A stretch of 64,000 nucleotides of DNA from Sipunculus nudus (GCA_026874595.1 CM049316.1:44407695-44471694), one strand, 5' to 3'. Positions 24,159 through 36,654 are shown, counted from the stretch's first letter. Notes: generated from the sequence alone by a model not told the origin. Numbers and translations are program-made.

Positions 24159-24385
24159 AAATGAGAAAGAGTTGTATCTATACATTATAATTAACAGGTT
24201 AACAGGTGCAGTGCAGGTATTTTTTTTTTCTTTGAAGAAATTTTTATATAGAAATGTTACGTTTACCTGTAACAAGCACGACTCGGCCTTTTGAAATAAG
24301 AAACCGTTGTTAAAATCGTTGAGACCGTTATTATAAGCTGCATGGGTTGCCTGTTTCCTATTCGTGATGTCCCTTTTGTATTAAT

Positions 24386-24577
24386 CAGGGGCGGACCCGG
24401 GGGGGGGGGGGGTAGCGGATTTGTCCCCCTTACTGCGAGAATATACCTTAATGCAGTGTTATCCCCTAAACTTTATAGGCTTCCTCCACAAAGGGGAATC
24501 GTGGACACCTTTAAGGGCGTTAATCTTTCGATAAAACAGTAACCCGAAACCCTTCTAATTACCTGGATCCACCCCTG
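24386..24577 (+). mobile_element. hAT-like MITE, module B copy
   Basis: The ends CAGGGGCGGACCC and GGATCCACCCCTG are inverted partners. The element is 192 bp and non-coding. Confidence 0.75.
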
Positions 24578-26406
24578 CACAGTATTGGATTAAATCTATA
24601 AAATACTAGTCATAACGTACCAGGACATCCTTATCCAGGCGACACAGCCCTGGGGAATTTACCTGAGGTAATTACACGTATGTATAAAGATTCCATTGAA
24701 TTTCTTTTTTTGTAGGATGTTTCGCCTAGATTATATACATTATATATACGTTATATACATTATCTACATTATATGTATATATATATATGTATATATATAT
24801 ATTTCTAGATATATTTGTTAATGATATATCAGGAGAAAACCTGCAGAATATAAAGTCTTGGAAAATAAAAGGATTCTGTAAAATATTCCACTTTCATTCA
24901 TGAGGTAACTACATACAAGCTTTTCCTGGAGAGTATGATTCACTGTGAAAGCATGATTCACCGTGGTAATATTTTATATAAGTTAATACACTTTTATAAG
25001 ATATTTGCGGCACAGAGAAAGTATAATGGACACATGGTATTTAATTTCAACAAAGGCACAAGTTGACACTGACACGCAAATGCAATATTAGCTAAAAAGA
25101 GTAACAATACACATTTGTAATATACCCCGATTTAATAATATACCCCGATTTAATAATATCCCCCGATGTAATAAACTATTATGTTCACCAATAAAATCCT
25201 ATACTACCGATTTTTCAATGCTGATGTAAAACTAAAAGGATAGATTCTTCCAAGAACAAAAATGTTTTTATTACGTAAAGCCTTTAAGGGAAGTTAAATA
25301 ATGTGATTCATGTGGCGTTGGTGACTTAAGCCTATGGGCCTATATATATTGTGTTTGGCTTATTGTTCACGAGACAATTTTTGTTTAAGATTTTCTCACT
25401 TTCATTGTTTCGCGAAGGTTTTATTTTTTTGATCAGTAACACCTGCACCAAAATTGATTATTTAAAATGTATGACTAATCCTAAGATTCGACTAGGACCA
25501 TCCTGAGAGAACGAGCAGCAATTCTTAATCTCTATAGGCAGATAATATGGTTTAGATGTTACATAAAAAATATATATATCATTGTTATTTATAATATTAA
25601 TCATTTGGCTTTTTACTTTAAAACCTACAGGCATGGTCACGTGACGACATACTTAAAATGCCAATGAGGCTGCACTTTTCATATATATAGTCATAAAAGT
25701 GTTTTCACAAAAACCCGTTTGAATAGAAACCCCCTGTTAAACAGTTTTTTGCCAAAATGGTTTCTTTTAGTTAGTGAAAACCTTTTTTTTAACAGACTTC
25801 CTTTCAGAATCCTTTGAAAACCTTTTATTTTAGTATACACCTATGTAGATGAGCCGTCTTATTCACAAATATTTCATTTGTTCATTTTCCTTTACGTGAA
25901 CATGGCGTATTTGAAACCCTTGCGAATAACAATCCAACCCCAGTGTAGCGGCAACTGTGTACCACTCTTTTAACCATTATGACGTCACAGTTGAAGGCAT
26001 GGTATGTAAGCCTGCTACAGGACTTGAGTCTAGTATAATGTTTTTGAAACAGAAGCCCGACCACCGATTCTGGTATAAGCATACGGCTTGCTATAAGGGC
26101 GGGGAAGTCTCACGGCATGTAATAGTGTATACATCAGTCTGTAACGTAAAGTCATAAAACTGTCATCAATCCACTACGATATTATAACACTATAAAACTT
26201 GATATCCATTTGATGTATCTCTTCTTGAAGATATATATGATACAGCTGGTATTTTACAAAGAGTTAATTGGCTATTTCTACTCAGTTTATTTTTCATGAA
26301 GACGAAAAGAAATCTTCAAAAGGCCCAAGAATGCAGTGATTATTGAATAACATCCAAACAGATGTACAGAAGCTGAGACAAAAGCGAGGCATTTTTTCAA
26401 CTCTAA

Positions 26407-27409
26407 AGGGGTGTTTCCATGTACGCATATTGTTACAGATGTCTGTGAGCTGTTGAGATGTCTCTTTTATTGTGCGGCGCTAGCATTGTCCGTCAATTGC
26501 AATGTGTTGTTGACTGTGTATTATGTATTGTTCTTTAGGTTGTTCGGGAAATGGGAAGTTCTCGGCTTGAGATGAGAAGTTATAAATAGGGGGCTTTGTT
26601 TTAGAGCCGAGAGAGAGGTGAGAGAATATTCCAGCGGACACAGAAGAGTGGACCTTTTAATTGGGGCAGTTACAGCTTTTCTTCTAAATTTGTGATGGAT
26701 TTTATAGTCTTCAGTTTACCTTTCGGATCACTGCCAGGATTTCACTTTTTGATTGCAGTAGATTGATTTTGTGATTACATTGGACTGTTATTCTCTGAGA
26801 AGATTTGTGTGAACTTTTCATCCGGCTGATACATTTTAAAGGACTTGTCGCTGTGAAAGAGGTGGTATCCAGGTACTCTGCACTTTGTTTATTATGCTGT
26901 GTGATTGTATTGATTTGCTGTTTTATTGTTGTCGTACTGTGTTATTGTATTGATTTAGTGTATTGTAATGTTAGGATTATTTTAAGAATTAATAATAAGT
27001 ATTTGTTAACAAAAACCCACTGACTTCTTTAGTCATTCCCCTAGACATTTCACCCTGCCTAGTTTCACAGAATCTGATTTTTTTTAAATCTCCATTACAA
27101 AATTTATGTTCGTCATGACTACGTGATCTGTTAATATTAGGTTCCGTAACAATATATATGCGTATGTGGTTACATGCGTGAAAAAAATAGGTGTTTCCAT
27201 GTGCGCGTAAAGCCGCGTATATGCGTGAACTGGGACACTAATATATTAGTTCAGTGGAACGAGCAGGCCTTCCACAAAAAGAGGGTTAAATGACGTCATT
27301 TTACCCTGAATCTCTAAGTTCACGCAGACCCTATGCGTTAAAATTGCCACAGGAGCGATTTTCACGCATATACGCACATACGCATATACGCGCATATGGA
27401 AACACCTCT
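26407..27409 (+). mobile_element. Harbinger-like element, module B copy
   Basis: Starts AGGGGTGTTTCC and ends GGAAACACCTCT, flanked by TAA at 26404-26406 and 27410-27412. TATAAATA at 26581-26588 lies in its core. Confidence 0.7.
26581..26588 (+). promoter_or_regulatory. TATA-box-like motif in the module core
   Basis: TATAAATAGGGGGCT is followed ~20 bp downstream by the purine-rich GAGCCGAGAGAGAGGTGAGA. The TATA is conserved at 44448-44455 and 35791-35798 and mutated to TACAAATA in module A (17505-17512). AATAAATAATAA-type sequence occurs about 400 bp downstream. This pattern suggests a Pol II promoter or an LTR, but neither is proven. Confidence 0.35.
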
Positions 27410-27485
27410 TAATATCATATGATAATACTTTGTCATAAATCAGAACAGAGGGCATCAAGTACAAATCCTGAAGGCTTCAAGTACA

Positions 27486-27487
<2 letters not shown>

Positions 27488-27540
<53 letters not shown>
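27488..27540. repeat. (AT)n microsatellite, left part
   Basis: About 53 bp. With 28915-28961 it forms one tract split by the Tigger-like insertion. Confidence 0.95.
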
Positions 27541-27543
<3 letters not shown>

Positions 27544-28911
27544 TCTAACCTCTTTCATTCGCCCCTTGTTCATCCGCCAACCTCGCCTATCGCCAACAAA
27601 TGACAAAGTCCCGATTTCCTTACTACTTCTTTACCTCATTCATTTGCCACCCTCGCTATCCGCCATCCGCCAGGTGCTTTTTTACCCAAATGTGCCGCAT
27701 TCCCTTGATCATACGCCAACTTCTTGATTCCAGCTTAAGACAAGTCGGAATTATTTCGTCAGACCGGGGTGTTATCGCTTGGTCTCAGCCGACCTGGCCA
27801 CGTCTGTGTTTAGAACATGTCACGTCTCAATGCTTATGGATCAAGTATCCAGTGCCAATGATTAATTAAGACCTAACACTCTTGAAAGTTGTTTTGGGAC
27901 AGCTGTCATCAGCTGATTGACCGGTATTGATTTCACACCTAGAGTTGTTTGGATATGTGTCATTTAATGAGGCAAACCAGATTAGTAGTTTGGAGCAATT
28001 AGTAGGGGTACGAGGTCAAGCGGCGTATATCTTGTACAGACAAAAGCGAACCTAGGGGGATTGGCCTTAGTGACGGAGTTCACACGACGAAGCGCGTGCC
28101 TGGGATTCCGTCAGCAGCGCCACCATCGGCAATTGATGGAAACACACATGATTTATACCCAGGGGTGACCAGAAAAATGAAACAGATCGGCACGACGGTC
28201 CAGAAGCAAACAGTATCCTTCCGCTTCTACAACGAGTGACAGATTGTCTCGGGATCGACTACAATGCATGCATATTTATCAGGAATTCGTCAATGCCGAT
28301 CAGAATATAGGAACAGCACAACCTTTGAACAATCAAGAAACCGTGGAAACAGTTACAGACTACGATGATACAGCCCATCCGACCTCTGAACCTGAGGAAT
28401 AGTGCACCCACTTCCGCACACATCCGCCGAAGTCCGGCAGGCCATGAAGACCGTCACATGATATTTCGAGAGCTCCAACTACAGCAAACAGTCCGATATT
28501 GACGCATTTTACAGAATGGACCAAAGAATACAGATCTTCAGTCACAAGCTTGAAAATAATGCTCCATTACAGAATTCCTTTGGGCACACTTGGGTGAAAG
28601 AGAAAACTGCACTAGGAGAAGTTTATATTTTGACCAGATATGTAATACATGTATATCTTTGTAAATAAATTTTACACACTGTATTTTTCTGAATTTACCG
28701 GTATTTGTATTTTTTTTCTTCCTACGTGAATAAAGTTATATAAATGTATAAAATGCCTTTTTAATATGACTAGTTAAAGGCGAGCCTAAGAAATGCATGG
28801 CCCGATTTTAGCTACCCTGCACATCCCCTTTGGACCCCTCGATCAACCGCTACCCTCGCTTACCGCCTTAAATTCCCCCAGTCCCAAGGTTGGCGAATGA
28901 AAGAGGTTAGA

Positions 28912-28914
<3 letters not shown>
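27541..28914 (+). mobile_element. pogo/Tigger-like DNA transposon, internally deleted
   Basis: The 1374-bp element has perfect ~23-bp inverted ends beginning CAGTCTAACCTCTTTCATTC and sits between TA dinucleotides. CAGT ends and TA target sites are typical of the pogo/Tigger branch of Tc1/mariner. Subterminal CGCCAACCTCGC-type repeats are present at both ends. The interior retains only remnants of the transposase C-terminus (28250-28580), so it is not autonomous. The paralogous (AT)n at 45202-45261 is the empty site. Confidence 0.9.
28250..28580 (+). pseudogene. Tigger-type transposase, C-terminal remnant
   Basis: One frame reads EFVNADQNIGTAQPL followed by an acidic segment and a stop at about 28402. 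From 28420, in another frame, it reads TSAEVRQAMKTVT, a stop, then YFESSNYSKQSDIDAFYRMD. This order (EFV-AD, acidic linker, S-x-E-x-x-x-A-L/M-x-x-hydrophobic-xYFE) matches the C-terminal tail of Tigger/jerky transposases. There is at least one frameshift and one in-frame stop, and the helix-turn-helix and DDE domains are absent. Confidence 0.72.
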
Positions 28915-28960
<46 letters not shown>

Positions 28961-28963
<3 letters not shown>

Positions 28964-29680
28964 CATGTGCAGATTTTCTCCAGTACCTGAACCGGGCGGC
29001 GGTTATGTTTCTGCGCATGTTTGTCTGATTCTTCTTCATAATTTTATGGAAAAATTAGGGTTCGTGCTTCCCAAAAAATATAATTAAGTTGGTTAAAACC
29101 CCAATAGTGTACATGGATCGATGAGCAATTTAGAAGTAATCGCACCCAATGGTGACATCTGGTGTTGGAAAATGGAAATAGGAGAGAGATGAAATATATC
29201 CTTAAAAGAAAGCCAAGGATATTATTGATGTAGGATCCGGACTTTGCCTCGAGTCTACTTTTTAGTCGCATGCACTCGGACTTATGAAGGTCTACATGTG
29301 CGAACTGCTTACATAATATGGCAAAATAATAACACTATATAAAGCAAGCTCAGCATCGGGGGTTATAAATTTATTTAACCATCATGGTGAAAGCATGTGT
29401 GAAATTTCTTAAAAATATACGTGTTAATCTGATATTTCCATTTTAATTTGGTTTTAGAGATAAAATGACTCGAACTCAAGCCTCAAGGACTTTGACTTTG
29501 ACTCGAGGGACTCAGATGGAACTCAGACTCGACTATACATCTGATTCATTGATGGATATAGAATAATAGATGGTGATGCAGGTATATTACTCAGCCTTTA
29601 AAGGTATGCACTGTGCTTTATTTACGCAGTCAAGTACAGACCATATTTAGCAAGATTTACGAGTTTCAGATTCTGTGGGT
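28961..29680 (+). repeat. Duplicated segment shared with 45262-46030
   Basis: Collinear copy with few differences, for example CCGGGCGGCGGTTATGTTT at both places. It contains ACTCGA-rich imperfect repeats near 29460-29540 (actcgaactcaagcctcaagg and relatives). It is missing between 19592 and 19610, where array 2 follows directly. Confidence 0.85.
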
Positions 29681-31110
29681 GTCGGATTTCATTGTCATGT
29701 CACATGGTAAAGCAAATTTTGTTTTCAGAAGGAAATTATTGTTTATTAGAGGTAAAGACATGTAAATGTTTTCACAGATGTTACAAATTATTGTAACATG
29801 CATTAATGTGCATTATCACACAGCAAAAGTTTTTTTTTATAATGTAAACGAACTGTCGGTGAAATTTCTCTCGATATTTTGGAAATTTATTTAGAACACG
29901 ATAAGATAAGAACAGTATTACATCTGCACAACTAAATGATAACAATGTATACACTCATCTAGGTGTGTACAGATATCCTTGACGACAACACGGTGTGACG
30001 GTCCAGTTCAGGTGAGTGTGGCTATGTCCAAAGTCTGTTTTATGAGTCACATTTACATACCCAGGAAGGCCCTGTAGCGCAATGGATAGCGCGCTGGACT
30101 TCTAATCCAGAGGTTGTGGGTTCGAGTCCCACCAGGGTCGCACACTTTTCTTGATTTGACAATAAATTGTGAATGAAACCTCATAACAATTCACTCAAAG
30201 TTCACATCTGCCATGCCTCATGCGTTGGCTCCGTTTGAAACAAATTTCACTTTCGAAGACCAGACATGATTATAGAACGGCATAAATCAGCAGAGTGCGA
30301 ATTTGTGTATAGTTTGTTCAGTTTTTTTAGTTTTTTTTTTAGATTTCGTACATTTGGTATAGGTATAAGTTGTTCATCTGGGTCTCCTGTAAAAGAGCAC
30401 GCATTCATGTGACTGTAGATGAAAAGCGTATAAATATGTTTCTCTCTCTCTCTCTCTTTGTGTGTGTGCTTGTGTTTGTGTGTACGTGAGCATATATTGA
30501 CTCAACCAAATTGAGAGAGAGAGAAAAGGGGACAGAGAGAGAGAGAGAGAGAGAGAAATAGAGAGAAAAGAAAGAGAGAGACAGAGAGAGAGAGAGAAAA
30601 TGAGAAAGAGTTGCATCTATACATTATAATTAACAGGTTAACAGGTGCAGAGCATGTACATGTATTTTTTTTTCTGTAAAGAAATTTTTATATAGAAATG
30701 TTACGTTTACCTGTAACAAGCACGACTCGGCCTTTTGAAATAAGAAACCGTTGTTAAAATCGTTGAGACAGTAATTATAAGTTGCATGGAGAGCCTGTTT
30801 CCTATTCGTGATGGCCCTTTTGTATAAATCAGGGGCGGACCCGGGGGGGGGGGGGTTGTCCCCCTTACTGCGAGAATATTCCTTTATGCAGTGTTATCCC
30901 CAAAATATCTCTCATCCTGGTTGAGTCAATACAAAGAGAGAGAGAGAGAGACTAAATTAATCAATATTAAATGAATGGGTAACAAATTAAAAAAAATCAA
31001 CAACAGAGTTGATTGCGTAAGGAAAAGTAAGTAGTAAAGACGTTTACACATCATATATTTTACATAGCATTTATGATAATGTGCATTATCACACAGCACG
31101 AGTTTTTTAT
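29680..31110 (+). repeat. Single dispersed tRNA-Arg unit
   Basis: One complete unit of the array 2 type, with truncated MITE and GA block, followed by the start of another unit that is cut at about 31255. Confidence 0.85.
30068..30140 (+). tRNA. tRNA-Arg (anticodon TCT)
   Basis: Identical 73-nt gene, with TTTT at 30147. Confidence 0.97.
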
Positions 31111-31255
31111 AATGTTAACGAACTGTCGGTGAAATTTCTCTCGATATTTTGGTAATTTATTTAGAACACGATAAGATAAGAACAGTATTACACCTGCACA
31201 CTAAGTTAACTAAATGATAACAATGAATACACTCATCTAGGCGTGTACAGTTATC

Positions 31256-31375
31256 CTGTTTATGTCATACTGACTCACAGAGCGGACAGTCCATATAGCC
31301 ACAGTCACCTAAACTGGACCGTCACAACGTGTTGTCGTCACGGATCACTGTACTCAACTATACACTGCTCAGCTA
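31256..31375 (-). repeat. Inverted tRNA-unit 5' segment without its tRNA
   Basis: A plus-oriented unit stops at about GTGTACAGTTATCC, and the sequence turns into the reverse complement of the tRNA-upstream segment (ACAGTCACCT, GGACCGTCAC, GTTGTCGTCACGGAT). In the paralog at 37110-37230 the minus-strand tRNA is present immediately before this segment. Here it is missing, so the breakpoint removed the gene. Confidence 0.8.
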
Positions 31376-31654
31376 CAATTAAATTAGAAAAAAAACCCGC
31401 AAAATTGTCACCATTAAAACTGTTTCATTTAAGATATAGCTTTTGAATGATTTAAATCCATGCATTAACAAAACCCTGCATATATAAATAAACTGTTAGT
31501 TTTAAAGCAAAAGGGTAAAAATCTTAGAGAAAAGAAATACTTTTTAACTTCCTCATTTCCGTACAGTTGCTGGAGGTATATAAACAGTGACGTCAATTTA
31601 ACCCCTTCCCGGATGACTCGCGCGCACACACACACACCCACACATTCAAATAAA

Positions 31655-31701
<47 letters not shown>

Positions 31702-31784
31702 TTTACCTTTAAGGGTCTGTATGACACATTTCAAATATATGAGCGTCTGTATGTATGACAAATTTCAAATTTATATATACTTAT

Positions 31785-33585
31785 GGGGCTGTCCCATTTA
31801 GGCGACTCGATGGGCGACTTCAGGCGAACAGGCTGTCGCCTCATGGTCGCCGGGTGGTCGCCTGTATGATCGCGTAAAGTCGCCTGTAGTCGCCCCAAGA
31901 CGCGTGACATCGACACTGTCGCCTCTGGATTTTTTTTAACAAGTTCAAAATTCTCAGGCGACAGCTTTTTTGTCGACAGTGAGCGTATCCTGTCTTCTAC
32001 TGGCGTAGGTGCTGTCGTAGGCTGTCGCCAGCTGACGCGGGTTGTATTAGGTCCTGTCGTAGGCTGTCGCCAGGTGACGCGGGTTGTTGTGGGTGTTGTC
32101 GCGGGCTGTTGTTACTTGAAACGAGGAGATTACATACTGGAGTAACAACTGTCAGAAGCCCTGCCAGGTCGCGAGTGTCAGTCGTGCGCTAATTGCAATG
32201 AAGACATGATAAGCCCATTAACTCTATTGTGTGCCTATTGTGCCGCGGTGTTAAGCGCAGCATCGGCGCGACCTTTGATAAAGCGAGGCTGCTAAATATT
32301 ACTTCTGTGGTCCGCTGTAGCTCGCTGAAGCGGAGAGCGATATATCAAGTAACTGAGCAATAAATCACGGGAATAACATTGCCCGGAGTTATGAATGCGC
32401 AAATGGTTTGTTTTGTCAAGAATTATGCGCAACAAATATATCTAGAGAGGTCTCGTGTTGAGGAATCACTTGATCGATTTTGGGATAGATGCAGTCACTC
32501 TACATAAACTTCTGCCGTGATTCATGACGGACGACTGGTAAGTGTAAACCTTACTATCCCTGAATAACTTCAGAATTATAAAAAAAATCCATCAGTTCCC
32601 ACACTTCTGACTTATATTAATAATTAGCCATGTATTATAGTATTCCGTCGATAAAAAAAAATAAAAATTGTGACGCTTATGATCAGATGACTTAAATTTT
32701 AATGGAAAACAGTGAGCCATCGCCCGCTCTGTCACTGACGGCGTTGTTCTCGTATTATCGCCCATATTTACCGCAGCCAAACTATAGCTCATGCAGGCGT
32801 CATTAGCAACGACAGCTTCACACACGTTTCAAACACATGAAAATATGGTGTTCAAACTTATGATTGTTTAAAAATTTATATAAAATACTACCGGAGATAA
32901 ATTTTGGGAGAAACTTACTCATCCTTGTTACAATATTCATACAAATTTGGTTAGTTCACACTGGGGGTCTCCGGGAACTAACGAGCTGTTCCGAAGTCAC
33001 GCCGAACGGGGGTCTCTCGCGCTGTATACTAGACTAGATCTAGTATTTTGAGTCACTAGACAGACACGGTTGAGGTGGTCTGGGACCACCGCCCCGGCCT
33101 CGCGCTGTATCAATAAGCGCCTGGCTTATAAGCGGCATCTCTGTGTGCCAATGAGCAGCGAGTTTTATGACCCCCGTCAGCAACATTCGACACGGCCAGA
33201 CTCTCACTGGATACTCCAGTCTGTAATCTCCTTGTTTGAAACAAGGCCCATCCTTGTGTTCGGCTCCCCACATAGCAAATGGTAGAGAATCATCGAAGCT
33301 TGTCGCGGGTGGACGCAGCAAGAATTCTGGTTTCGTAGGTTGTCGCCAGCGGGGTCGTAGGTTGTCTTAGATGTGGTCGTAGGTTATTGTAGGTGATTGT
33401 CCTTTGTTGCGATGACTGTATCGCCGGTTGTCGGCAGCTTGTCGTAGCTTGTCGTCAGACAGTCGCCTACCATTTGTAGCTTGTTGTAGACCATTGTCGT
33501 AGCGGAGGTCCTGTCGCCTATTTTGTGGCGACCATGAGGCGACAGCCTGGTCACCTGTATAGAGTCGCCTAAGTGGGACAACCCC
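31785..33585. mobile_element. Transposon with long GTCGCC/GGCGAC inverted repeats, copy 1
   Basis: The left end GGGGCTGTCCCATTTAGGCG and the inverted right end (AAGTGGGACAACCCC) extend into ~65 bp of imperfect terminal inverted repeat. The hexamers GTCGCC and GGCGAC recur throughout. There is no transposase. It is interrupted by another element at 32122-33234. I cannot assign the superfamily. Confidence 0.8.
32122..33234. mobile_element. Nested inverted-repeat transposon inside the GTCGCC element
   Basis: Absent from copy 2 (37628-38462). The left end CGAGGAGATTACATACTGG and the inverted right end (CCAGTCTGTAATCTCCTTG) form ~22-bp inverted repeats. TTGAAA occurs immediately outside both ends as a likely 6-7-bp target duplication. 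The 1113-bp interior has no recognised gene. Confidence 0.75.
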
Positions 33586-33744
33586 ATTAATCGCATTTCA
33601 AATATGTATAACAATTAGGGGTTTTATACTTTATAAACTATTTTTTATTATATAACTATTATGATTCCAATATAAGTTAGTTCTAAACTAGCTTTATAGA
33701 TATTATTAATAATTATTAATATATTTCATTTGCGATACATAGAT

Positions 33745-33880
33745 ATTATTCTCTAAATAGGGGGAGGGGTGATTACATTAACCAACCCCCTCTTGCCAAA
33801 AATTGTGTATTTGTGTGTGTTTGTGGGGGGGGGGGGGTATATACCTCCATATCCCCTATATTGACGCTCCTGTGTACGAA
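33745..33880 (-). mobile_element. G-run MITE end (GCGTCA type)
   Basis: On the minus strand this reads CAGGAGCGTCAATATAGGGG followed by C/G-runs. Copies are at 38600-38745 (minus) and 47627-47735 (plus, CAGGGGCGTCAGTACAGGGG). The distal end is not clear. Confidence 0.5.
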
Positions 33881-34444
33881 ATATTTTGCCTGTGTTGTGG
33901 AATTACTTACCAAACCGCCTCAGAAATGAAATGGACTAGAACCATTTTAAATCCTTGATGAATGACTGAGCATGAATAAGCTGTAAATACTCTTTGTGTC
34001 GTAACAACAAAGTTTAACATTTTATCAATTTAATATATATTTTATTCTGATATTAATCCCTAGAAACGGGTCGTAACCATACTTGATGTGCATGACATTT
34101 AACATTAGTTATCAGTGTAAAGGGATGCAGACTACATTTTCAGTTCAAAATTTGTTTCTCGTCTCCTTTCAAAATATCATTCAACAACCGGCCCAGTCGA
34201 TGAAAGGGTTATGACTGAACTCCTTTTATTAACAGAGCCATAAAACTTGCATTTGCTGTGTCACAACGCCTCGGATAGGTACCGTCACCTTGCGGGATAT
34301 TATATAACTAAATTACGGCTCTCTGGAAAAGGGCTGGCACTCGGTTACGTCTATCGGTTCATGGAATCACGTTTTATTTGACGCATCTTAGCAAAAACTA
34401 TACAGGAAAGCCCAGGCAGGGCTAGCGAGGACAGGAGCGGAATA

Positions 34445-34750
34445 AGGAGAGCGTAGGGGATAAGCGATCCCCCCCCCCACACACACACACCTATCTACGA
34501 CATGTAAAATCAGAAAATAGAAAATAACACGCTTAATACTGAAAAGAGGCGTCGCAGAAATTACTCTCAGATCGCACCACATCTAAATTTTCAAAAAAGT
34601 TCTTTCAGTCCTCTCGGTCTCATCATAAGTTTTTCCGCCCCCCCCCCCCCTTATTCTCAAATACTGTATCCATCCCTGATTCAGCAAAGGCTCAACCAAG
34701 AGGTGTGTGTGTGTGTGTTGGGGGGGGGGGGGGGGGGGGAGGTTGATAGG
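34445..34750. mobile_element. MITE-like insertion with C/G-runs
   Basis: Present in copy 1 of the block and absent at the equivalent point near 39836-39865. It contains a C-run and (AC)n, CTGTATCCATCCCTG (hAT-like terminal phrase), then (GT)n and a G-run. It may be two elements. Confidence 0.5.
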
Positions 34751-35534
34751 AGATGGGGCGATCGATATATTTTTGGAGATGTGGTACGATCCGCGTTTTA
34801 ATTTTACCGATCCATTTAAATAAAAGCTTTCTCTTTGCTTGCAAATGGCCCATCGTTCCACAAAATGTTATCAAATTTCATTGAGAACATTCGGAGATAT
34901 GCGCGGATACCCCCCCCCTTCAGAAAAGTCAAAGTTTGTCCATGGTTAAACGTTCGAAGCTCCAAGTTTACCGAATGCCTCGTGAGTTGAGGGCCACACG
35001 GCAATTGGGTCGCTTAAAGACCAAGATAGAAAAAATTATATTGTTTGATAAGTGCACTTTTTTAATGCTTTAGCAATTTTAATTATAGGTTTACCTATTT
35101 CATTCATCTACTCCTTCCCCATGCACGGCTGTTCTTTTTTATAGAAAACTATACTTTGTTTTTTTGCAGGTACAAAAACAGGTTGTCTCAACCATTGGGC
35201 TATCCCAAAATGTGACTGGAAAAAAATATGCACTATCTTAGAAGATATGGCGTTTCAAAAAACAAATTAATCCTTTTTGTCCTTGAAGATGAAGGCCACC
35301 ATTAAAGGAGGAATTTTTACTTTTGATGAAGTCACATAAAAAGGTTCTGTTCAGGATACTCCTTTTACATATGGCCTTCATTCCGCGCTGGTATTTTCTG
35401 GTTGTATCCATTTTCGCGAAACTGATATTTCGCGATTTTCAATTTTCATTTTTTCGCGAGGGTTCCGTTTTCACGATGTCACCATGCAGTTACCTACACA
35501 TATAGTATATCCATTATCACATTGATATATATAT

Positions 35535-35915
35535 ATATATATTGTGACTGGCTTATTAATCGCTAGACAATTTTTAGATTTTCACACTTTCATTGTTTCG
35601 CGAAGGTTTTATTTTCTCGATCAGTAACACCTGTACCCACATTGATTATTTAAAATGTATGATAAATCCTTAGATTGGACGAGGACCCACCCGAGAGAAC
35701 ACGCATCAATTCTTGATCTCTATAGGCAGGTAATATGGAAGATCTGATATGATTCGGGAAATGGAAAGTTCCCGGCTTGAGATGAGAATTTATAAATAGG
35801 GGGCTGTGTTTAAAAGAGGTGAGAGAATAATCCAGCGGACACAGAAGAGTGGACCTTTTCTTATACTTGCGGCAGTTAAAGCTTTTCTTCTAAATTTGTG
35901 ACCGATTTTATTGTC
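35535..35915 (+). repeat. Fragment D of the large module
   Basis: Two separate parts of module C (about 43195-43410 and 44413-44590) are joined here at GATATGATTC|GGGAAATGG, so ~1 kb is deleted. The TATAAATA core is retained. Confidence 0.8.
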
Positions 35916-36654
35916 TCCAGTAGTTTGACTTTGTGTGAGGTAAAATAAAAAAATAAGATAAAGGACATTTCTATAAATTCTTTATACTCTGTAAAAGAAT
36001 AACTGTTTATTACACAATTTATATTTAATTGGCATATAAAACGTACATGGAGACAAATCTGAATAGAGCAAGAGTTAACGTGATCAGTCGAATACACTCA
36101 CAAACGACAGTTGCACGTTTACGTTTTTGGGGGCACGACGTCGTCAACTTGTATTAAATCTATGGAAATATGGATAATTAGAGGTAAAAGTGTCTCTCTA
36201 TCTATGCATGAACAGATATATAAACTTTAATTTTTGTTAGACAAATCTTTTTGTTTAACATGGTATGTATGTACATTACTGTGCATGGATTCATGACGTC
36301 GGCTGAGAACGTCTTTGACACGACGTCATTTACATGTAACTTACAAAAATATGATATCATTAGATGCACCGGATTGTCAACTTTAAAATGCAACAATTTT
36401 TCATTGCAATGTGGTCACACTTTTTGTGAGACCATGAAATATGGGTCCGTTACTTTACACGATTACAGTTATATCAGTACCGTGACGAGCTGCGGTTTAT
36501 CGACATATTTGATACAGTCCTTGGTAAATATATGTCGCGTCATGCATGAAGACATTTTTACCTATGATGATTAAGGCTTCTTTCACGGATGTCGATATCC
36601 ACTCCTCACATATAATCATACAGTTGTATGTATAGTTTGTGTAGTATGCATTTA

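Larger units (their letters stand above)
19600..24244 (+). repeat. Tandem array 2: four ~1.27-kb tRNA-Arg units
   Basis: Units are homologous to those of array 1 but diverged, and they contain a truncated hAT-like MITE between the GA block and the CAATATTAAATGAAT segment. tRNA spacing is 1266 and 1291 bp. The first unit (19600-20789) lacks its tRNA. Instead of (TA)n, the unit boundary holds a T-run. Confidence 0.93.
24245..27409 (+). repeat. Module B of the large duplicated module
   Basis: Collinear with modules A and C. It has no insertion at the 15985 or 18392 positions. It contains a full hAT-like MITE (24386-24577) and the Harbinger-like element (26407-27409). Confidence 0.85.
31256..35535 (+). 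repeat. Duplicated block, copy 1 (partner 37111-40660)
   Basis: The block includes the flank with (AT)n, the GTCGCC inverted-repeat element, and ~1.9 kb of right flank. Relative to copy 2 it carries an extra 1.1-kb insertion at 32122-33234 and ~300 bp at about 34445-34750, and lacks ~550 bp present at 39054-39601. Confidence 0.85.

Noticed and set aside
9022-24244. Direct repeats with spacers, as in a CRISPR array
   Set aside because: Repeats are over 1 kb, include eukaryotic tRNA genes and microsatellites, and the genome is clearly eukaryotic.
23796-24275. 159-residue minus-strand ORF with Ser-Leu repeats
   Set aside because: It is a translation of the (GA)n/(CT)n tract and tRNA-unit sequence. 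The SLSLSL core has no biological signal.
36251-36574. 107-residue plus-strand ORF
   Set aside because: Composition and codon use look random, no domain or splice context, and no conservation among the duplicated blocks.
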